Shown: positions 52,604-62,049, numbered from the stretch's first letter. The stretch is 64,000 nt of DNA from JAFGPS01 sp964628465 (GCA_964628465.1 CAZVOA010000002.1:62001-126000), one strand, 5' to 3'. Made by a program: numbers and translations. The notes: generated by a model from the sequence alone, not told the origin.

Positions 52604-53404
52604 TCAAGACATTTTAAGGTGATTCAGTATTTCCCGAACAATTCCGCGGGTAAAATAGCTCGCGATTCTGGTTATAAAAGCCTCGAAATCGATTTTCGCT
52701 GAATGATCTGCTTTGTCTGAAACAATCCTGATACAGGCAAAAGGTACACCATGATACAAACATACCTGTGCAACCGCGGCCCCTTCCATTTCCACACCTT
52801 TCAAACCAGGAAGCGCCGACCGCAATTCATTCATTTTTTCAGAACTTCGGATAAACTGGTCGCCAGTAGCGATAAGACCCTGATAAATCCCAGGGTTTTT
52901 AATGTTAAATTGCTTAAGAAGGTCAGTTGGAATATCCTCTGTAATATTTTTTGAAACGAAGCTTTTCGCGGCATCCAAAGCGGCTTTTTGCAGAACCGAA
53001 TCGGCTGCAAAAAAAGTCGGTACTTTTTTGAAATCAGGTCCCATTTTGAAGCAGGAAATTCCCAAAGGCGGAACCTGATATTTCGCAAAGATGGGTTGAG
53101 CGTCGATATCGTGCTGTACAAATTTCGAACCAATAATAATATCGCCAATATTCAGTTCAGGAGAAGCCCCGCCGCACACGCCACAATAAATTATCGCATC
53201 CACGCCGAATCGCATGATCATAGCCGTGGCTGCCGATGCCGATGCAACTTTACCCCAACCGGAAATATTCAAAACGACGTCCTTGCCGTACAAAGAACCT
53301 GAAAAATAATCTCTTTTTCCAATTGTTTCGCGAGAGGTTTCCTTCAAATCTTCCAGAATATGCTCAATTTCCTCTTTACTTGCGCCTAAAATTCCTATTC
53401 GCAT
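52604..53404 (-). CDS. MTA/SAH nucleosidase-family purine nucleosidase
   Basis: This 266-residue nucleosidase belongs to the PNP/UDP phosphorylase family. It shows IGILGASKEEIEHILEDLKE at the N-terminus (Glu of the MTAN base site), GWGKVASASAATAMI, CGVCGGASPELNIGDIII, IATGDQFI, KGVEMEGAAVAQVCL and IRIVSDKAD with the catalytic Asp. This matches 5'-methylthioadenosine/S-adenosylhomocysteine nucleosidase; futalosine hydrolase is a close alternative. It is ~35 residues longer than E. coli MtnN, through a central insertion. It is followed by tRNA-Leu. Confidence 0.85.
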   Translation of the reverse strand: MRIGILGASKEEIEHILEDLKETSRETIGKRDYFSGSLYGKDVVLNISGWGKVASASAATAMIMRFGVDAIIYCGVCGGASPELNIGDIIIGSKFVQHDIDAQPIFAKYQVPPLGISCFKMGPDFKKVPTFFAADSVLQKAALDAAKSFVSKNITEDIPTDLLKQFNIKNPGIYQGLIATGDQFIRSSEKMNELRSALPGLKGVEMEGAAVAQVCLYHGVPFACIRIVSDKADHSAKIDFEAFITRIASYFTRGIVREILNHLKMS

Positions 53405-53530
53405 CAGTCTTATTTCCTTAAACTTAATTTTTGTAGAACCTTTTGAACAATCAAATTATAATAATAAGTATATTCAGAGTGTCAAAAAAATTAAATTGTG
53501 TTATAATTATTCCTGTATAGGGGAAATATT

Positions 53531-53890
53531 ATGTACAAAAATATAATTTTTGCTTTTTGTTTTACGGTGTTCATAATGTCAGGCTGCAATGAGCCGCAAA
53601 CATACTCTGAAAAACAAAGCAGGCTCATAGCCGCGGAAAATATCGAATTAAAAAAGCAAATCGAAGAGCTTAACCTGGAAATAGCAAAACTCGCGGAGCA
53701 GCACCAAAAAGAAATTAAAGCGCAACAGGAATTACTTGCTGACGCTCAAAAAGAAATCGAGACACTGAAAGAACAATCAAAACAGGATATTCATAATCAG
53801 GTACAGGACGTCCTTGATGCTGTAATTCAGCAAAACACCGAGCTGCGAAATGAAATAGAAAAGCTCAAAGAGCAGCTACAAACACAATAA
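53531..53890 (+). CDS. small coiled-coil lipoprotein
   Basis: This 119-residue protein has a lipoprotein signal (FCFTVFIMSGC, lipid Cys at residue 19). The remainder is one continuous coiled coil rich in Glu, Gln, Lys and Leu (IELKKQIEELNLEIAKLAEQ ... ELRNEIEKLKEQL). It resembles Lpp-like or spacer lipoproteins in form only; no family is recognised. It is alone on the plus strand, with a GGGGAAA site before the ATG. Confidence 0.75.
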   Translation: MYKNIIFAFCFTVFIMSGCNEPQTYSEKQSRLIAAENIELKKQIEELNLEIAKLAEQHQKEIKAQQELLADAQKEIETLKEQSKQDIHNQVQDVLDAVIQQNTELRNEIEKLKEQLQTQ

Positions 53891-54036
53891 GTTCTCATCT
53901 GTTTAAATTCTGCTCTTAAAATAGACATCTTTTGTCATAGGACGTGTAAATCTCGTGTTAATTCATCCTTCGTAGTAGGCTACTACGGAGAACGGATCAG
54001 TGTCTAAAAAACTGTGTAAATCGGTGAAATCCGTGT
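53891..54036. repeat. short dispersed repeats downstream of the lipoprotein gene
   Basis: CGTAGTAG-G-CTACTACG (53971-53987) is a near-gapless palindrome. It is followed by GTGTAAATCGGTGAAATCCG (54013-54032), a common dispersed type of intergenic fragment. No gene is present. Confidence 0.55.
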
Positions 54037-56376
54037 CTAATTTTTCTTCAGATTCGATAAGGCGTTTAGCGCTTTGCGCGCGTTTTCGTGATTTGGGTTT
54101 ATCTTCAAGGCCTCCTGGAATTCTTTTATGGCTTCTTGTTTTTGTCCCTGACTGTTAAGCAGGATACCAAGATTGTAATGCAGCTCGATATCGTCCGGCC
54201 TAATCTTCAATGCTTCACTGAACTCTTTAATAGCTTCATCCTTTTGATTGCGGCTGTTAAGTACAATACCAAGATTATAATGCAGGTCCCAATCACCGGG
54301 TATATGCTGGATTCCAGTGCGAAACGTGTTTAAGGCTTCCTCGACTTTTCCCTTTTCATATAATAACAGAGCAAGATTATTGTATGCCTTTGAATGCTCA
54401 GGATTAAATTTAAGAGCTTTTCGGTAGTTTTCAATAGCCATGTCAATCATTTGCTTGAGATGATACGCATAACCCAGATTGAAATACGCATCGGCGGATG
54501 CAGGGTACATATCGAGCGTCTTTAAATTATATTCAATCGCGGCCTCGTAATTTCCCATAAGGCCGAAACTAAGCGCAAGCTTGGCACAGGCAAGGTAATG
54601 AGTCGGCTCGTATTTCAAGACTGTTTCAAACTGCCTCGCCGCTGCGGAATGATTTTGCAGCTCTTCAAACATCAGGCCATATTTCCAATACAACCACGCA
54701 TCCGACGGCGATTGCAGAATCGACCAGCGGTATTGCTGATCAACCTTTTTCATTTCATCTTCTGTAAGAGCCGCTTTTAGAGACTTGACCCGCCGCTCTT
54801 CACTCTGAACTCTTTCGCTGTTATAAAGCTGGTTGGTAAATGGAGGCTGCTTCAAAAATTCATTCACAACTTTCCCCGCGATACTATATATTTCCCAATC
54901 AGTATAAGCTAAATATTTCGCCACTTCCTGCTCAGAAGGAAAATGACCTTCCTGTGCGGTTTCGTTTGCGGCTGATGTTCTGTTTTTAATTTTTTCAGGT
55001 ATAACCTCTTCTACTTTCTTAAATATCGTTTTAGCCAAAAGATAATTACCCTGGAAATTCAGATGCACATGCTCGTAAAACAACTCCTGGCCGGGAGTTT
55101 CATGCGGGCTGTTTTCTTCAATTTCCTTAGAGGCATCTACAAGATAAATTCCTTTGCCGCTCTTGTTGGCGGCCGCTTCTCGAATAATCGAATTGATTTG
55201 GTTATCAGCGCGGAAGCGAAGTGTATCAAGCTCACGAGCGAGAATATACCTCGCTTTACTTTCATCGAAATTGCTCATTTCCCAATGACAGCGGCCAAGA
55301 CGAAATTGCAAATCGGCGTATTCAGAATCTATTTCAGCCGCTTGTAAATAAATATCAGCCGCGGATGAATAGTCACCTTCGCTCTCCAAATCAACGCCCT
55401 GCTGATAAAGCTCGTCCCATTTTTGTTTCTCTGAATCTTTCATGTCACTGCGGTGTTTCGACGCGAACGGCGGATTATCTTTCAGATTGCCTCCTACCGT
55501 ACAGCAAATCAGCGGCTTTTTTATTTTACCGGCGACTTTTAATATATCCTCAAGATTTTTTTGGAAATTGCGATAAACTATCTTCATTTGAGGGTCATCT
55601 TTTCTCACCTGTTTATCCAGAAACATTTCCATACCAAGCCATATTTTCGGTGAGTCACTTTTTATGGAGCGAGCAAGGGTCGTTACAAGCTGCCCGACTT
55701 TTGTTTTCTTAATCGCGACTCCGAAACGGATGATTGAAAGATTAGCCGTCAAAGGCGCAAAGACCGTTCCCGCTCCGTACGGCCCTACGACTTCATTATT
55801 GCCCATGTACACGATGTATAAATCAGGATTATATCGTGGAGAATCTTTTGCTATTTCCAGAATGACATGTGAGTTAATCGCGGGCATCGCGGCGGTAATC
55901 ACTTCAAAATTTGTTCCAGGGTATTGCTGAGACAACATGACTTTCAACTGGCGCCCGAATGAATACGCTCCATCAGGAGTACCGGCCGCTGCTGATGAAC
56001 CCATAACCAATATACGATATGTATCATCGGATTTTTTTACCGGAAACGCGAATGCGTCCATCGTGCGGGCAATTTCAGGCGCAAAAAATCGCCATGAAAA
56101 TTTTATATTACTGCAGTAACTATCTACGCCGTTCGCTTCGCGTCTGACGGCTAAAGAAGTCGGATAGCCATAACCTGTTATGCGCAAACCAATTTCAAGA
56201 ATTATGAATAAAAATGCCGGAATAATTGTAATCGCAAGAACGCGAAATAACCACAGCTTCCAGCCGGTGACATGAATAACCGGCGATTCTTTGGAAATCT
56301 TATGTTCCGCTTTTTCACTGGCCGGTCTGTTTGTTTGCGATATACTTTTTTTATTTCTGCTTCTTTTAGAGCCCAT
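54037..56376 (-). CDS. membrane-anchored SGNH-hydrolase-like protein with TPR repeats
   Basis: This 779-residue protein has a basic cytosolic start, one membrane helix (about 41-66) and an extracytoplasmic SGNH/GDSL-like domain. The catalytic-type motifs are RILVMGSSAAAGTPDG (Ser near 127-128), YIVYMGNNEVVGPYGAGTVF (Gly/Asn block) and FYEHVHLNFQGNYLLA (His block). TPR units are interspersed (AADIYLQAAEIDSEYADLQF) and dominate the last ~200 residues (AIEYNLKTLDMYPASADAYF; AIKEFSEALKIRPDDIELHY). It is likely an acyl-esterase or scaffold at the membrane; the substrate is unknown. This SGNH-plus-TPR layout is uncommon outside planctomycete-like genomes in my experience. Confidence 0.8.
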   Translation of the reverse strand: MGSKRSRNKKSISQTNRPASEKAEHKISKESPVIHVTGWKLWLFRVLAITIIPAFLFIILEIGLRITGYGYPTSLAVRREANGVDSYCSNIKFSWRFFAPEIARTMDAFAFPVKKSDDTYRILVMGSSAAAGTPDGAYSFGRQLKVMLSQQYPGTNFEVITAAMPAINSHVILEIAKDSPRYNPDLYIVYMGNNEVVGPYGAGTVFAPLTANLSIIRFGVAIKKTKVGQLVTTLARSIKSDSPKIWLGMEMFLDKQVRKDDPQMKIVYRNFQKNLEDILKVAGKIKKPLICCTVGGNLKDNPPFASKHRSDMKDSEKQKWDELYQQGVDLESEGDYSSAADIYLQAAEIDSEYADLQFRLGRCHWEMSNFDESKARYILARELDTLRFRADNQINSIIREAAANKSGKGIYLVDASKEIEENSPHETPGQELFYEHVHLNFQGNYLLAKTIFKKVEEVIPEKIKNRTSAANETAQEGHFPSEQEVAKYLAYTDWEIYSIAGKVVNEFLKQPPFTNQLYNSERVQSEERRVKSLKAALTEDEMKKVDQQYRWSILQSPSDAWLYWKYGLMFEELQNHSAAARQFETVLKYEPTHYLACAKLALSFGLMGNYEAAIEYNLKTLDMYPASADAYFNLGYAYHLKQMIDMAIENYRKALKFNPEHSKAYNNLALLLYEKGKVEEALNTFRTGIQHIPGDWDLHYNLGIVLNSRNQKDEAIKEFSEALKIRPDDIELHYNLGILLNSQGQKQEAIKEFQEALKINPNHENARKALNALSNLKKN

Positions 56377-56403
56377 TTACAATTTCTCTTTTTTATAGCT
56401 GGC

Positions 56404-57117
56404 TTAGTTCATATTCTTCAAATATTCTATTTCCTTCGGTGTCAAGGTTCTGTAATTTCCGACACCAATACCTCGTGAATCCAGTTTTGCGAAATGTGTT
56501 CTTTTTAGCGATGTCACTATCAGGCCGACATTCGCGAACATTCTGCGAATCTGGCGGTTAAGCCCCTGCTTTATGGAGATTTCGACCATGGATTCCTTAA
56601 AATTTCGCTTTAATATTTTGATAGACGCTCTATTGGTTTTACCTTCAGCGAGCCAAATTCCCTTTTTAAGCTTTTCAAGCTGTGCGGTCGAAATATCACC
56701 TTTTATTTCAGCGACATATTTCTTTGATAATCCATATTTCGGATGCGTCAATTTATTGGAAAGCTCACTATCGTTGGTTAATAAAATTATTCCGGTCGTA
56801 TCCGCGTCGAGCCTGCCGACACAAAAGATACGTTTATCCGTCGGTACTAAATCTATTGCTTTTCTTCGTCCCTGCGGGTCGCTGTTAGTGCAAATCACGC
56901 CTTTTGGTTTGTTCAGGAGAAAGTACACCTTCTGCTCGAATCGTATCTTCCTGCCGTTGACTTTTATTGTATCCGTCTGCGGGTCGGCGAAAGCGGGCAG
57001 GGAATCTATTACCTTGCCATTGACCTCTACAGCGCCTTCAAGTATTAATTCTTCACATTTTCTTCGAGAATCAATGCCGGCCGCGGCCAGAATTTTATGT
57101 AATCTTTGTTCAGACAT
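56404..57117 (-). CDS. rRNA pseudouridine synthase, RsuA/RluB family
   Basis: This 237-residue enzyme isomerises a specific uridine in rRNA. The ATG at 57117 is chosen over an upstream TTG. The N-terminal S4 RNA-binding domain reads RLHKILAAAGIDSRRKCEEL and VEVNGKVIDSLP; the catalytic domain has YFLLNKPKGVICTNSDPQGR, the active-site VGRLDADTTGIILLTND and KQGLNRQIRRMFANVG. It is most like RluB (23S U2605), but RsuA or RluE cannot be excluded. It precedes the SGNH-TPR gene by 27 bp. Confidence 0.92.
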   Translation of the reverse strand: MSEQRLHKILAAAGIDSRRKCEELILEGAVEVNGKVIDSLPAFADPQTDTIKVNGRKIRFEQKVYFLLNKPKGVICTNSDPQGRRKAIDLVPTDKRIFCVGRLDADTTGIILLTNDSELSNKLTHPKYGLSKKYVAEIKGDISTAQLEKLKKGIWLAEGKTNRASIKILKRNFKESMVEISIKQGLNRQIRRMFANVGLIVTSLKRTHFAKLDSRGIGVGNYRTLTPKEIEYLKNMN

Positions 57118-57177
57118 ATAGTTTTCCAATTTATCAGTTCAGTAATTTATACCAAAAACCCGGTACCGTTTATATTT

Positions 57178-58041
57178 TCAAATATAGATTATAATAATAC
57201 AGGACAAAATCCAAACCAAAAATACAATTTGGAGCGATTTATCCTTTTGGATAATTTGTGTTGGGCATGAATATTTTCCATTTTGTATCAATGCGCCGAA
57301 ACGAAAAACGCAGTACAAAACCAGCGGAACGGTATAAACAAGGCGGTTTGAACCGAAAAGATTTATCGTTCTTTCGTCCATAGTATATAGCAGGAAACAT
57401 GTAACCGCAATGCCGCTCGATACATTTATCATGTGCGAGAGCAGCTCTAATGTGTAGCCGCCAAGCGTTGCCCGGAAAGATTCGCTGTTTTCTTTCAAAA
57501 ACGCTATTTCACTCCTGCGCTTGCCAAATGCCATAAACAGACACAAGGCAAAAGTGCATACAATCAGCCACGGCGAAGCGAAAACGTTAATAATCACTGC
57601 GCCCGCAACCGCTCTGAGGCAAAAACCCACCGAAATGACAATACAGTCCATAATCATCATTTTTTTGAAAAACAGTGAGTAAAAAATCATCAGTCCAATA
57701 TATGATACGATAATCACTGTAAATTGTTGAGATAAAATAAAACTGCCGAAAACCGCGATAATAATACAAATAATTGATAAAATCGCCGCGTTATTGACGG
57801 AGATTAGCCCCGCGGCTATCGGCCTTCCGGATTTTTCAGGATGCAGCTTATCCGCTCGAATATCAATTATGTCATTAAAAATATATATAGCCGAAGCCGC
57901 TAACGAAAAACAGATAAAACCCGCTACCGCCCTGCCGACAGATGCCGGATCAGTTATTTTTCGTCCGAATATCAGGGCGGCGAACAAGAATACATTTTTT
58001 ATCCAATGTAATGGACGCAGCAGAAGAAGATAGTTTTTCAT
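57178..58041 (-). CDS. UbiA-family prenyltransferase (decaprenyl-phosphate phosphoribosyltransferase-like)
   Basis: This 287-residue integral membrane enzyme has about eight to nine helices. It has the first Asp-rich motif YIFNDIIDIRADKLHPEKSGRP, with start LLRPLHWIKNVFLFAALIFG, the pattern of UbiA relatives that transfer phosphoribose to polyprenyl phosphate (Rv3806c-like) for arabinan or other cell-surface glycan synthesis. The second motif region is FGKRRSEIAFLKENSESFRA. It may instead be a quinone or tocopherol type prenyltransferase, but the LRP...WxKN start favours the former. Confidence 0.82.
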   Translation of the reverse strand: MKNYLLLLRPLHWIKNVFLFAALIFGRKITDPASVGRAVAGFICFSLAASAIYIFNDIIDIRADKLHPEKSGRPIAAGLISVNNAAILSIICIIIAVFGSFILSQQFTVIIVSYIGLMIFYSLFFKKMMIMDCIVISVGFCLRAVAGAVIINVFASPWLIVCTFALCLFMAFGKRRSEIAFLKENSESFRATLGGYTLELLSHMINVSSGIAVTCFLLYTMDERTINLFGSNRLVYTVPLVLYCVFRFGALIQNGKYSCPTQIIQKDKSLQIVFLVWILSCIIIIYI

Positions 58042-58213
58042 CTTATTTCCCGCTAAAACCTACCTGAACAATTACTTTTCATATCAAATGGCCCTGTTTC
58101 TAAAAGCTGTAAACTATACAAGAACACATAAGTCCGTATAACTTAAAACATCGGCTATTTCCATAACACAATTCAATGTTTACCCGCTCAGGAATGTTTT
58201 CCATTATAAAATA
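58042..58213. other. intergenic sequence left of the MITE-like element
   Basis: I see no gene or structure in this AT-rich 170 bp, which also contains the presumed promoter of the UbiA-family gene. Confidence 0.4.
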
Positions 58214-58574
58214 CTCAAACTAACCGATTTCGTTTTTGTCATGCTGAACAAAGTGAAGCATCTGGCTTCCAAATAAGAAGTAACAAACGATGCGTATTTA
58301 ATATTCGGGGACCAGATACTTCGCTTCACTCCTAAGAAACTAAATCTTTCGACGGGTGGCAACCTCAAGCGCAAGCTTGGGGATGGCTTAGTCCAAGTTT
58401 ACCATCCCCATCCTGAAAAAAACAGGATGAGGCTGCCACCCATATTTTAAGATTTCAAGTTTCTTTAACATACATCCTTAGAATCAAGTTCGGTGATCAG
58501 GATGACAAGTTTATGTATGTGTTTATTTCATAAGAATTTATTGTATTATTTAACTCGAAATCGGTCAGTTTGAG
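58214..58574. mobile_element. 361-bp MITE-like palindromic element, copy A
   Basis: The element is bounded by inverted ends CTCAAACTAACCGATTTCG (58214-58232) and its near-complement ending GTCAGTTTGAG (58556-58574). Inside are nested palindromes: a GTCATGCTGAAC-type arm near 58238 paired with CAGGATGAC near 58498, and an inner arm GGGTGGCAACCTCAAGCGCA (from about 58355) opposite GAGGCTGCCACCC. A second full copy of the same length is at 63616-63976. It encodes no protein, so any movement would need a transposase in trans. Confidence 0.82.
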
Positions 58575-58667
58575 CAAAATAATAATATGGTTCCAATAAA
58601 CCAAATTGCCGCAGATATGATCCCCCATCTTCAATTGCTTTTAATCTCGATAAAATACGGCCAAAAA

Positions 58668-59786
58668 CTAAGAACCGGAAGACATGCTTTCAAGGAACTC
58701 TTTATTTGTCGGGTATTTTTTCAGGAGCATGAAAAGGGCGTTCATCGCTTCTTTTGTATGGTAGTTGGACAGTACACGTCTTAGAGTCGCAAGTCCTTTA
58801 TTTTCACTTTCGTTATAAAGTTTGGCCTCTTTACGTGTGCCGCTTGATGGAATATCTATCGCCGGGAAGATTCTTTGTTCGGCCAGAAATTTGTCGAGAA
58901 CTATCTCACTGTTACCAGTCCCCTTGAACTCCTCGAAAATCAGGTCATCCATTCGTGAGCCAGTACCTGTAAGGCACGTCGCAATGATTGTGATTGAGCC
59001 GCCGTTTTCAATATTTCGAGCCAATCCGAAAAGCCGTCTCGGAATTTCAAGAATTCCGGCTTCAAGTCCGCCGCTCATTGTATGGTGACGCGGCGAATTC
59101 TTTTTGCGTGTAGAGTTGTTAAACGCTCTTGCGATTCTTGTAAGACTATCGACGAGCAGAACAATTTCGTTACCGCATTCCAGTTCTGTCTGGACGTGAT
59201 TGAGTATCATATTGCACAGTTCGACATGCTCGTCGGCACTATGGTCACTTGTACTTGCGATAATTTCAGCGTTGCCCGCCGCCCTGCGAAAACTGGTAAC
59301 TTCTTCCGGCCGTTCATCAACGAGCAAAACAATAACGCGGGTTTTCGGCGAACAATGATTAATCGCTTGTATCATTTGTTCCAAAAGAACCGTTTTTCCG
59401 GCTCTTGGAGGCGAGACAATTAACTGACGTGTTCCCCTGCCCATCGGCGCAATTAAATCGACAATGCGCATGCTTTCCTGCCCGTTACTGCCTAAATCGA
59501 ACCTTTCACAGGGATCAATAGCAGTCAAATCCGAATAAACAGGACGCTTGGAAAATTCTTCAGGCGCCATGCCGCCAATGCTGTCAATTGACATTAACCT
59601 GCATTTTCCTTTGTTAGTTTCTGTTTGGCCTGCTACTGAAGCTCCTTCAACCAGTTTGTATTTCTGTATAAGACTCGGATGAACAAGTATTTCACTTTTC
59701 CCTGACTGGTAAAACTTGTCGGCAGTCCTTAATACGAATTGCTGTTTGCTAATTTCTTTTAGTATTCCCTGAACCATATCGCTCAT
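58668..59786 (-). CDS. rho: transcription termination factor Rho
   Basis: Rho is the hexameric RNA helicase that ends transcription. From the ATG at 59786 the product is 372 residues (MSDMVQGILKEISKQQFVLR), shorter than the ~418 of E. coli because the N-terminal helical Rho_N domain is missing; the primary RNA-binding cold-shock-like domain is kept. ATPase motifs are IVSPPRAGKTVLLEQ (P-loop), VIVLLVDERPEEVTSF, EIVLLVDSLTRIARAFN, the Q-loop region and SRMDDLIFEEFKGTGNSEIV with R-loop. It is a single-gene unit between repeat-rich intergenic regions. Confidence 0.96.
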   Translation of the reverse strand: MSDMVQGILKEISKQQFVLRTADKFYQSGKSEILVHPSLIQKYKLVEGASVAGQTETNKGKCRLMSIDSIGGMAPEEFSKRPVYSDLTAIDPCERFDLGSNGQESMRIVDLIAPMGRGTRQLIVSPPRAGKTVLLEQMIQAINHCSPKTRVIVLLVDERPEEVTSFRRAAGNAEIIASTSDHSADEHVELCNMILNHVQTELECGNEIVLLVDSLTRIARAFNNSTRKKNSPRHHTMSGGLEAGILEIPRRLFGLARNIENGGSITIIATCLTGTGSRMDDLIFEEFKGTGNSEIVLDKFLAEQRIFPAIDIPSSGTRKEAKLYNESENKGLATLRRVLSNYHTKEAMNALFMLLKKYPTNKEFLESMSSGS

Positions 59787-60125
59787 GTATATTTCTGCCA
59801 ATAATAAAAATTTGAATAAGTCTTAAAGCTTCTGCAAAATTATTTAGACATTTCGGGCATGTCAAAACCTAAGTGATACAATATAAGACAAATCACAAGC
59901 CGTCAAGCTTAAATAGTTTTGAAATTTTTGACAATTTATCGGAAATACATCGTTCGATATGTCACATTTAACCGGAATAATTCATTTACCGCAAAGTTCG
60001 CAGAGAATGCAGAGAAAAAAGTAGTGAACTAAAGTTAAAAGTTAAAGTGACTAAAGTTATATTTGAACGCCTCTCGATCTTCGCAGTGAAGTGCTGCTTC
60101 GCAGAGCAGAATCGGAGACTATTTT
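59787..60125. repeat. left arm of a palindromic repeat interrupted by the IS, with a solo IS-end-like sequence
   Basis: TTTACCGCAAAGTTCGCAGAG (59985-60005) and following bases, then AAAGTTA heptamers (60032-60046), recur in inverted form to the right of the IS (62496-62571). The IS evidently inserted into this older palindrome. At 59955-59975, CGATATGTCACATTTAACCGG closely resembles the IS terminal repeat and may be a leftover end of a related insertion. The left target duplication ACTATTTT is 60118-60125. Confidence 0.7.
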
Positions 60126-60253
60126 CGGAATGTCCCATTTAACGGTAGAAAAAATATTAACATTCCTGAGTTTTTTATTTGACATTATCTTTATATCTGT
60201 TATTTTATACATAGTTGTCACAGTTAATGATAGTATTTATTAAGGTTTTTATC

Positions 60254-61141
60254 ATGGATATTATTGAAGTATTTGAACGTTTTCCAACGCAAAATCATTG
60301 TATTGCGTATCTTGAGCAAGTACGCTGGAAGGGTAAACCTAAATGTCCTTACTGCAAATCTCCAAATAATACACCATTGCAAAAAGAACAGCGTTATCAT
60401 TGCAATAGTTGTAATACAAGTTTCAGTGTTACCGTTGGTACTATTTTTCATAAAACTCACTTACCTTTACAAAAATGGTTTTTAGCTACTGCTTTAATAC
60501 TTAATGCAAAAAAAGGTATTTCGTCCCGACAATTAGCCAGACACCTGAAAGTGCATCGCAATACTGCTTGGCGTATAGCAATGAAGATTAGAGAAGCTAT
60601 GCACGAACAAGAACAGCGAAATATACTGCAAGGCCTTGTCGAAATGGACGAAACATACGTCGGTGGTAAACCAAGAAAAACACAAAAATATGTTGTTGGT
60701 GGGCCAAAACTTAAAACAGGTCGTGGAACTAAAAAAACTCCCGTTATTGGCATGATTGAGAGAAACGGCAAAGCTAAAGCTAAGGTTGTCAAACATAGCG
60801 ACATTAATACTAAAAGACTATCTCTGCTTGTAAGAGATACAATTGATTTAGAAAACTCCGTCTTAATTACCGACCAAGCACAATTTTACAAAAGAATGAA
60901 AAACCTATTACCACATAAGAGTATTAATCATGGTGTTTCCTATGTTGATGGATGGATTCATACAAATTCAATCGAATCGTTTTGGGCATTACTCAAACGT
61001 GGTATTGTAGGTCAATTTCATAAAGTAAGCGTCAAGCATTTACATAAATATCTAAACGAATTTTCTTATCGTTTTAACAATAGAAATAATAAGGATATTT
61101 TCTCACTAACAATACAAAAAGGATTAGGAGTAACACTATGA
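60254..61141 (+). CDS. IS1595-family (ISXO2-like) DDE transposase
   Basis: This 295-residue transposase begins MDIIEVFERFPTQNHCIAYL from the ATG at 60254; a longer frame would need a TTG start. It has the N-terminal zinc ribbon KCPYCKSPNN...YHCNSCNTSF, the helix-turn-helix GISSRQLARHLKVHRNTAWR, and the catalytic triad region GLVEMDETYVGGKP, VLITDQAQFYK and WIHTNSIESFWALLKRGIVG, followed by FHKVSVKHLHKYLNEFSYRF typical of ISXO2-like enzymes. The stop overlaps the start of the P63C gene (ATGA), so both are translated together. Confidence 0.95.
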   Translation: MDIIEVFERFPTQNHCIAYLEQVRWKGKPKCPYCKSPNNTPLQKEQRYHCNSCNTSFSVTVGTIFHKTHLPLQKWFLATALILNAKKGISSRQLARHLKVHRNTAWRIAMKIREAMHEQEQRNILQGLVEMDETYVGGKPRKTQKYVVGGPKLKTGRGTKKTPVIGMIERNGKAKAKVVKHSDINTKRLSLLVRDTIDLENSVLITDQAQFYKRMKNLLPHKSINHGVSYVDGWIHTNSIESFWALLKRGIVGQFHKVSVKHLHKYLNEFSYRFNNRNNKDIFSLTIQKGLGVTL

Positions 61142-62040
61142 CAGAAACAGTAAAAGCCTTATTTGATGGTGAATTGAAATTTGGGGATATTTCAATTTCA
61201 TGTGCTGTTTTAGAAGACGGTCAAAGAGTTCTTGTTCAACGTAGTACGGCAAATGCTCTTGGTGCTCGTGGGAGCGGTGCTTATTGGAAAGAAAAGAGAA
61301 AAAAAGTCGCTCAACTTCCAGAATATCTTTCGGCACGTCAACTGCAACCATTTATTAATGAAGAAATGTATGCAAAGCTATCAAATACAGTAACTTACAT
61401 TAATAAACGTGGGGAAAAAGCAGAAGCGCTCCCTGCTGAAAATCTTGCCGATATTTGCGATATTTGGATACAAGCAGATAAAAAGGGTGCTCTTAATGAA
61501 AACCAAAAAAATACTGCTCATGCGGCCTATATTATCATAAAGGGACTCGCAACAGTAGGAATTGTTGCGTTAGTTGATGAAGCAACAGGCTATCAAGATA
61601 TAAGAGCAAAAGATGCTCTTACTAAAATCCTTGAACAGTATCTTGCCAAAGAACTTCAAAAATGGGCTAAGACATTTCCAAATGAATACTACAAGGAAAT
61701 GTTTAAATTGCGAGGATGGCCTTATAATGAACATTCAACAAAACGCGCTCCAATTGTAGGAAAATTAACAAACAATGTTGTTTATGATAGACTGGCTCCA
61801 GCAATTAGGGAAGAACTTGAAAAGCGTAACCCAAAATTACCATCGGGCAAAAGGGCACATAAACACTTTCAACACTTAACACCTGATTTGGGACATCCAA
61901 AACTTAGAGAGCATTTAGCATCAGTAATAACTTTAATGAAAGTTGCTCCTAATTGGCGTAGATTTATGGAAATGCTTAATAGAGCATTGCCTAAATATCC
62001 TAAGTATGAAACCTTGTTTGACAATCAACCAGAAGAATAA
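61138..62040 (+). CDS. P63C-domain protein, IS passenger gene
   Basis: This 300-residue protein is translationally coupled to the transposase (4-bp overlap). It contains FGDISISCAVLEDGQRVLVQ and RSTANALGARGSGAYWKEKR at the N-terminus, and the P63C region around KWAKTFPNEYYKEMFKLRGW with NNVVYDRLAPAIREELEKRN. The family is found in phage and mobile-element contexts; its biochemical role is not established. No nuclease or ATPase motif is visible. Being inside the element's inverted repeats, it may assist transposition, regulation or host interaction. Confidence 0.82.
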   Translation: MTETVKALFDGELKFGDISISCAVLEDGQRVLVQRSTANALGARGSGAYWKEKRKKVAQLPEYLSARQLQPFINEEMYAKLSNTVTYINKRGEKAEALPAENLADICDIWIQADKKGALNENQKNTAHAAYIIIKGLATVGIVALVDEATGYQDIRAKDALTKILEQYLAKELQKWAKTFPNEYYKEMFKLRGWPYNEHSTKRAPIVGKLTNNVVYDRLAPAIREELEKRNPKLPSGKRAHKHFQHLTPDLGHPKLREHLASVITLMKVAPNWRRFMEMLNRALPKYPKYETLFDNQPEE

Positions 62041-62049
62041 GAAAATATA

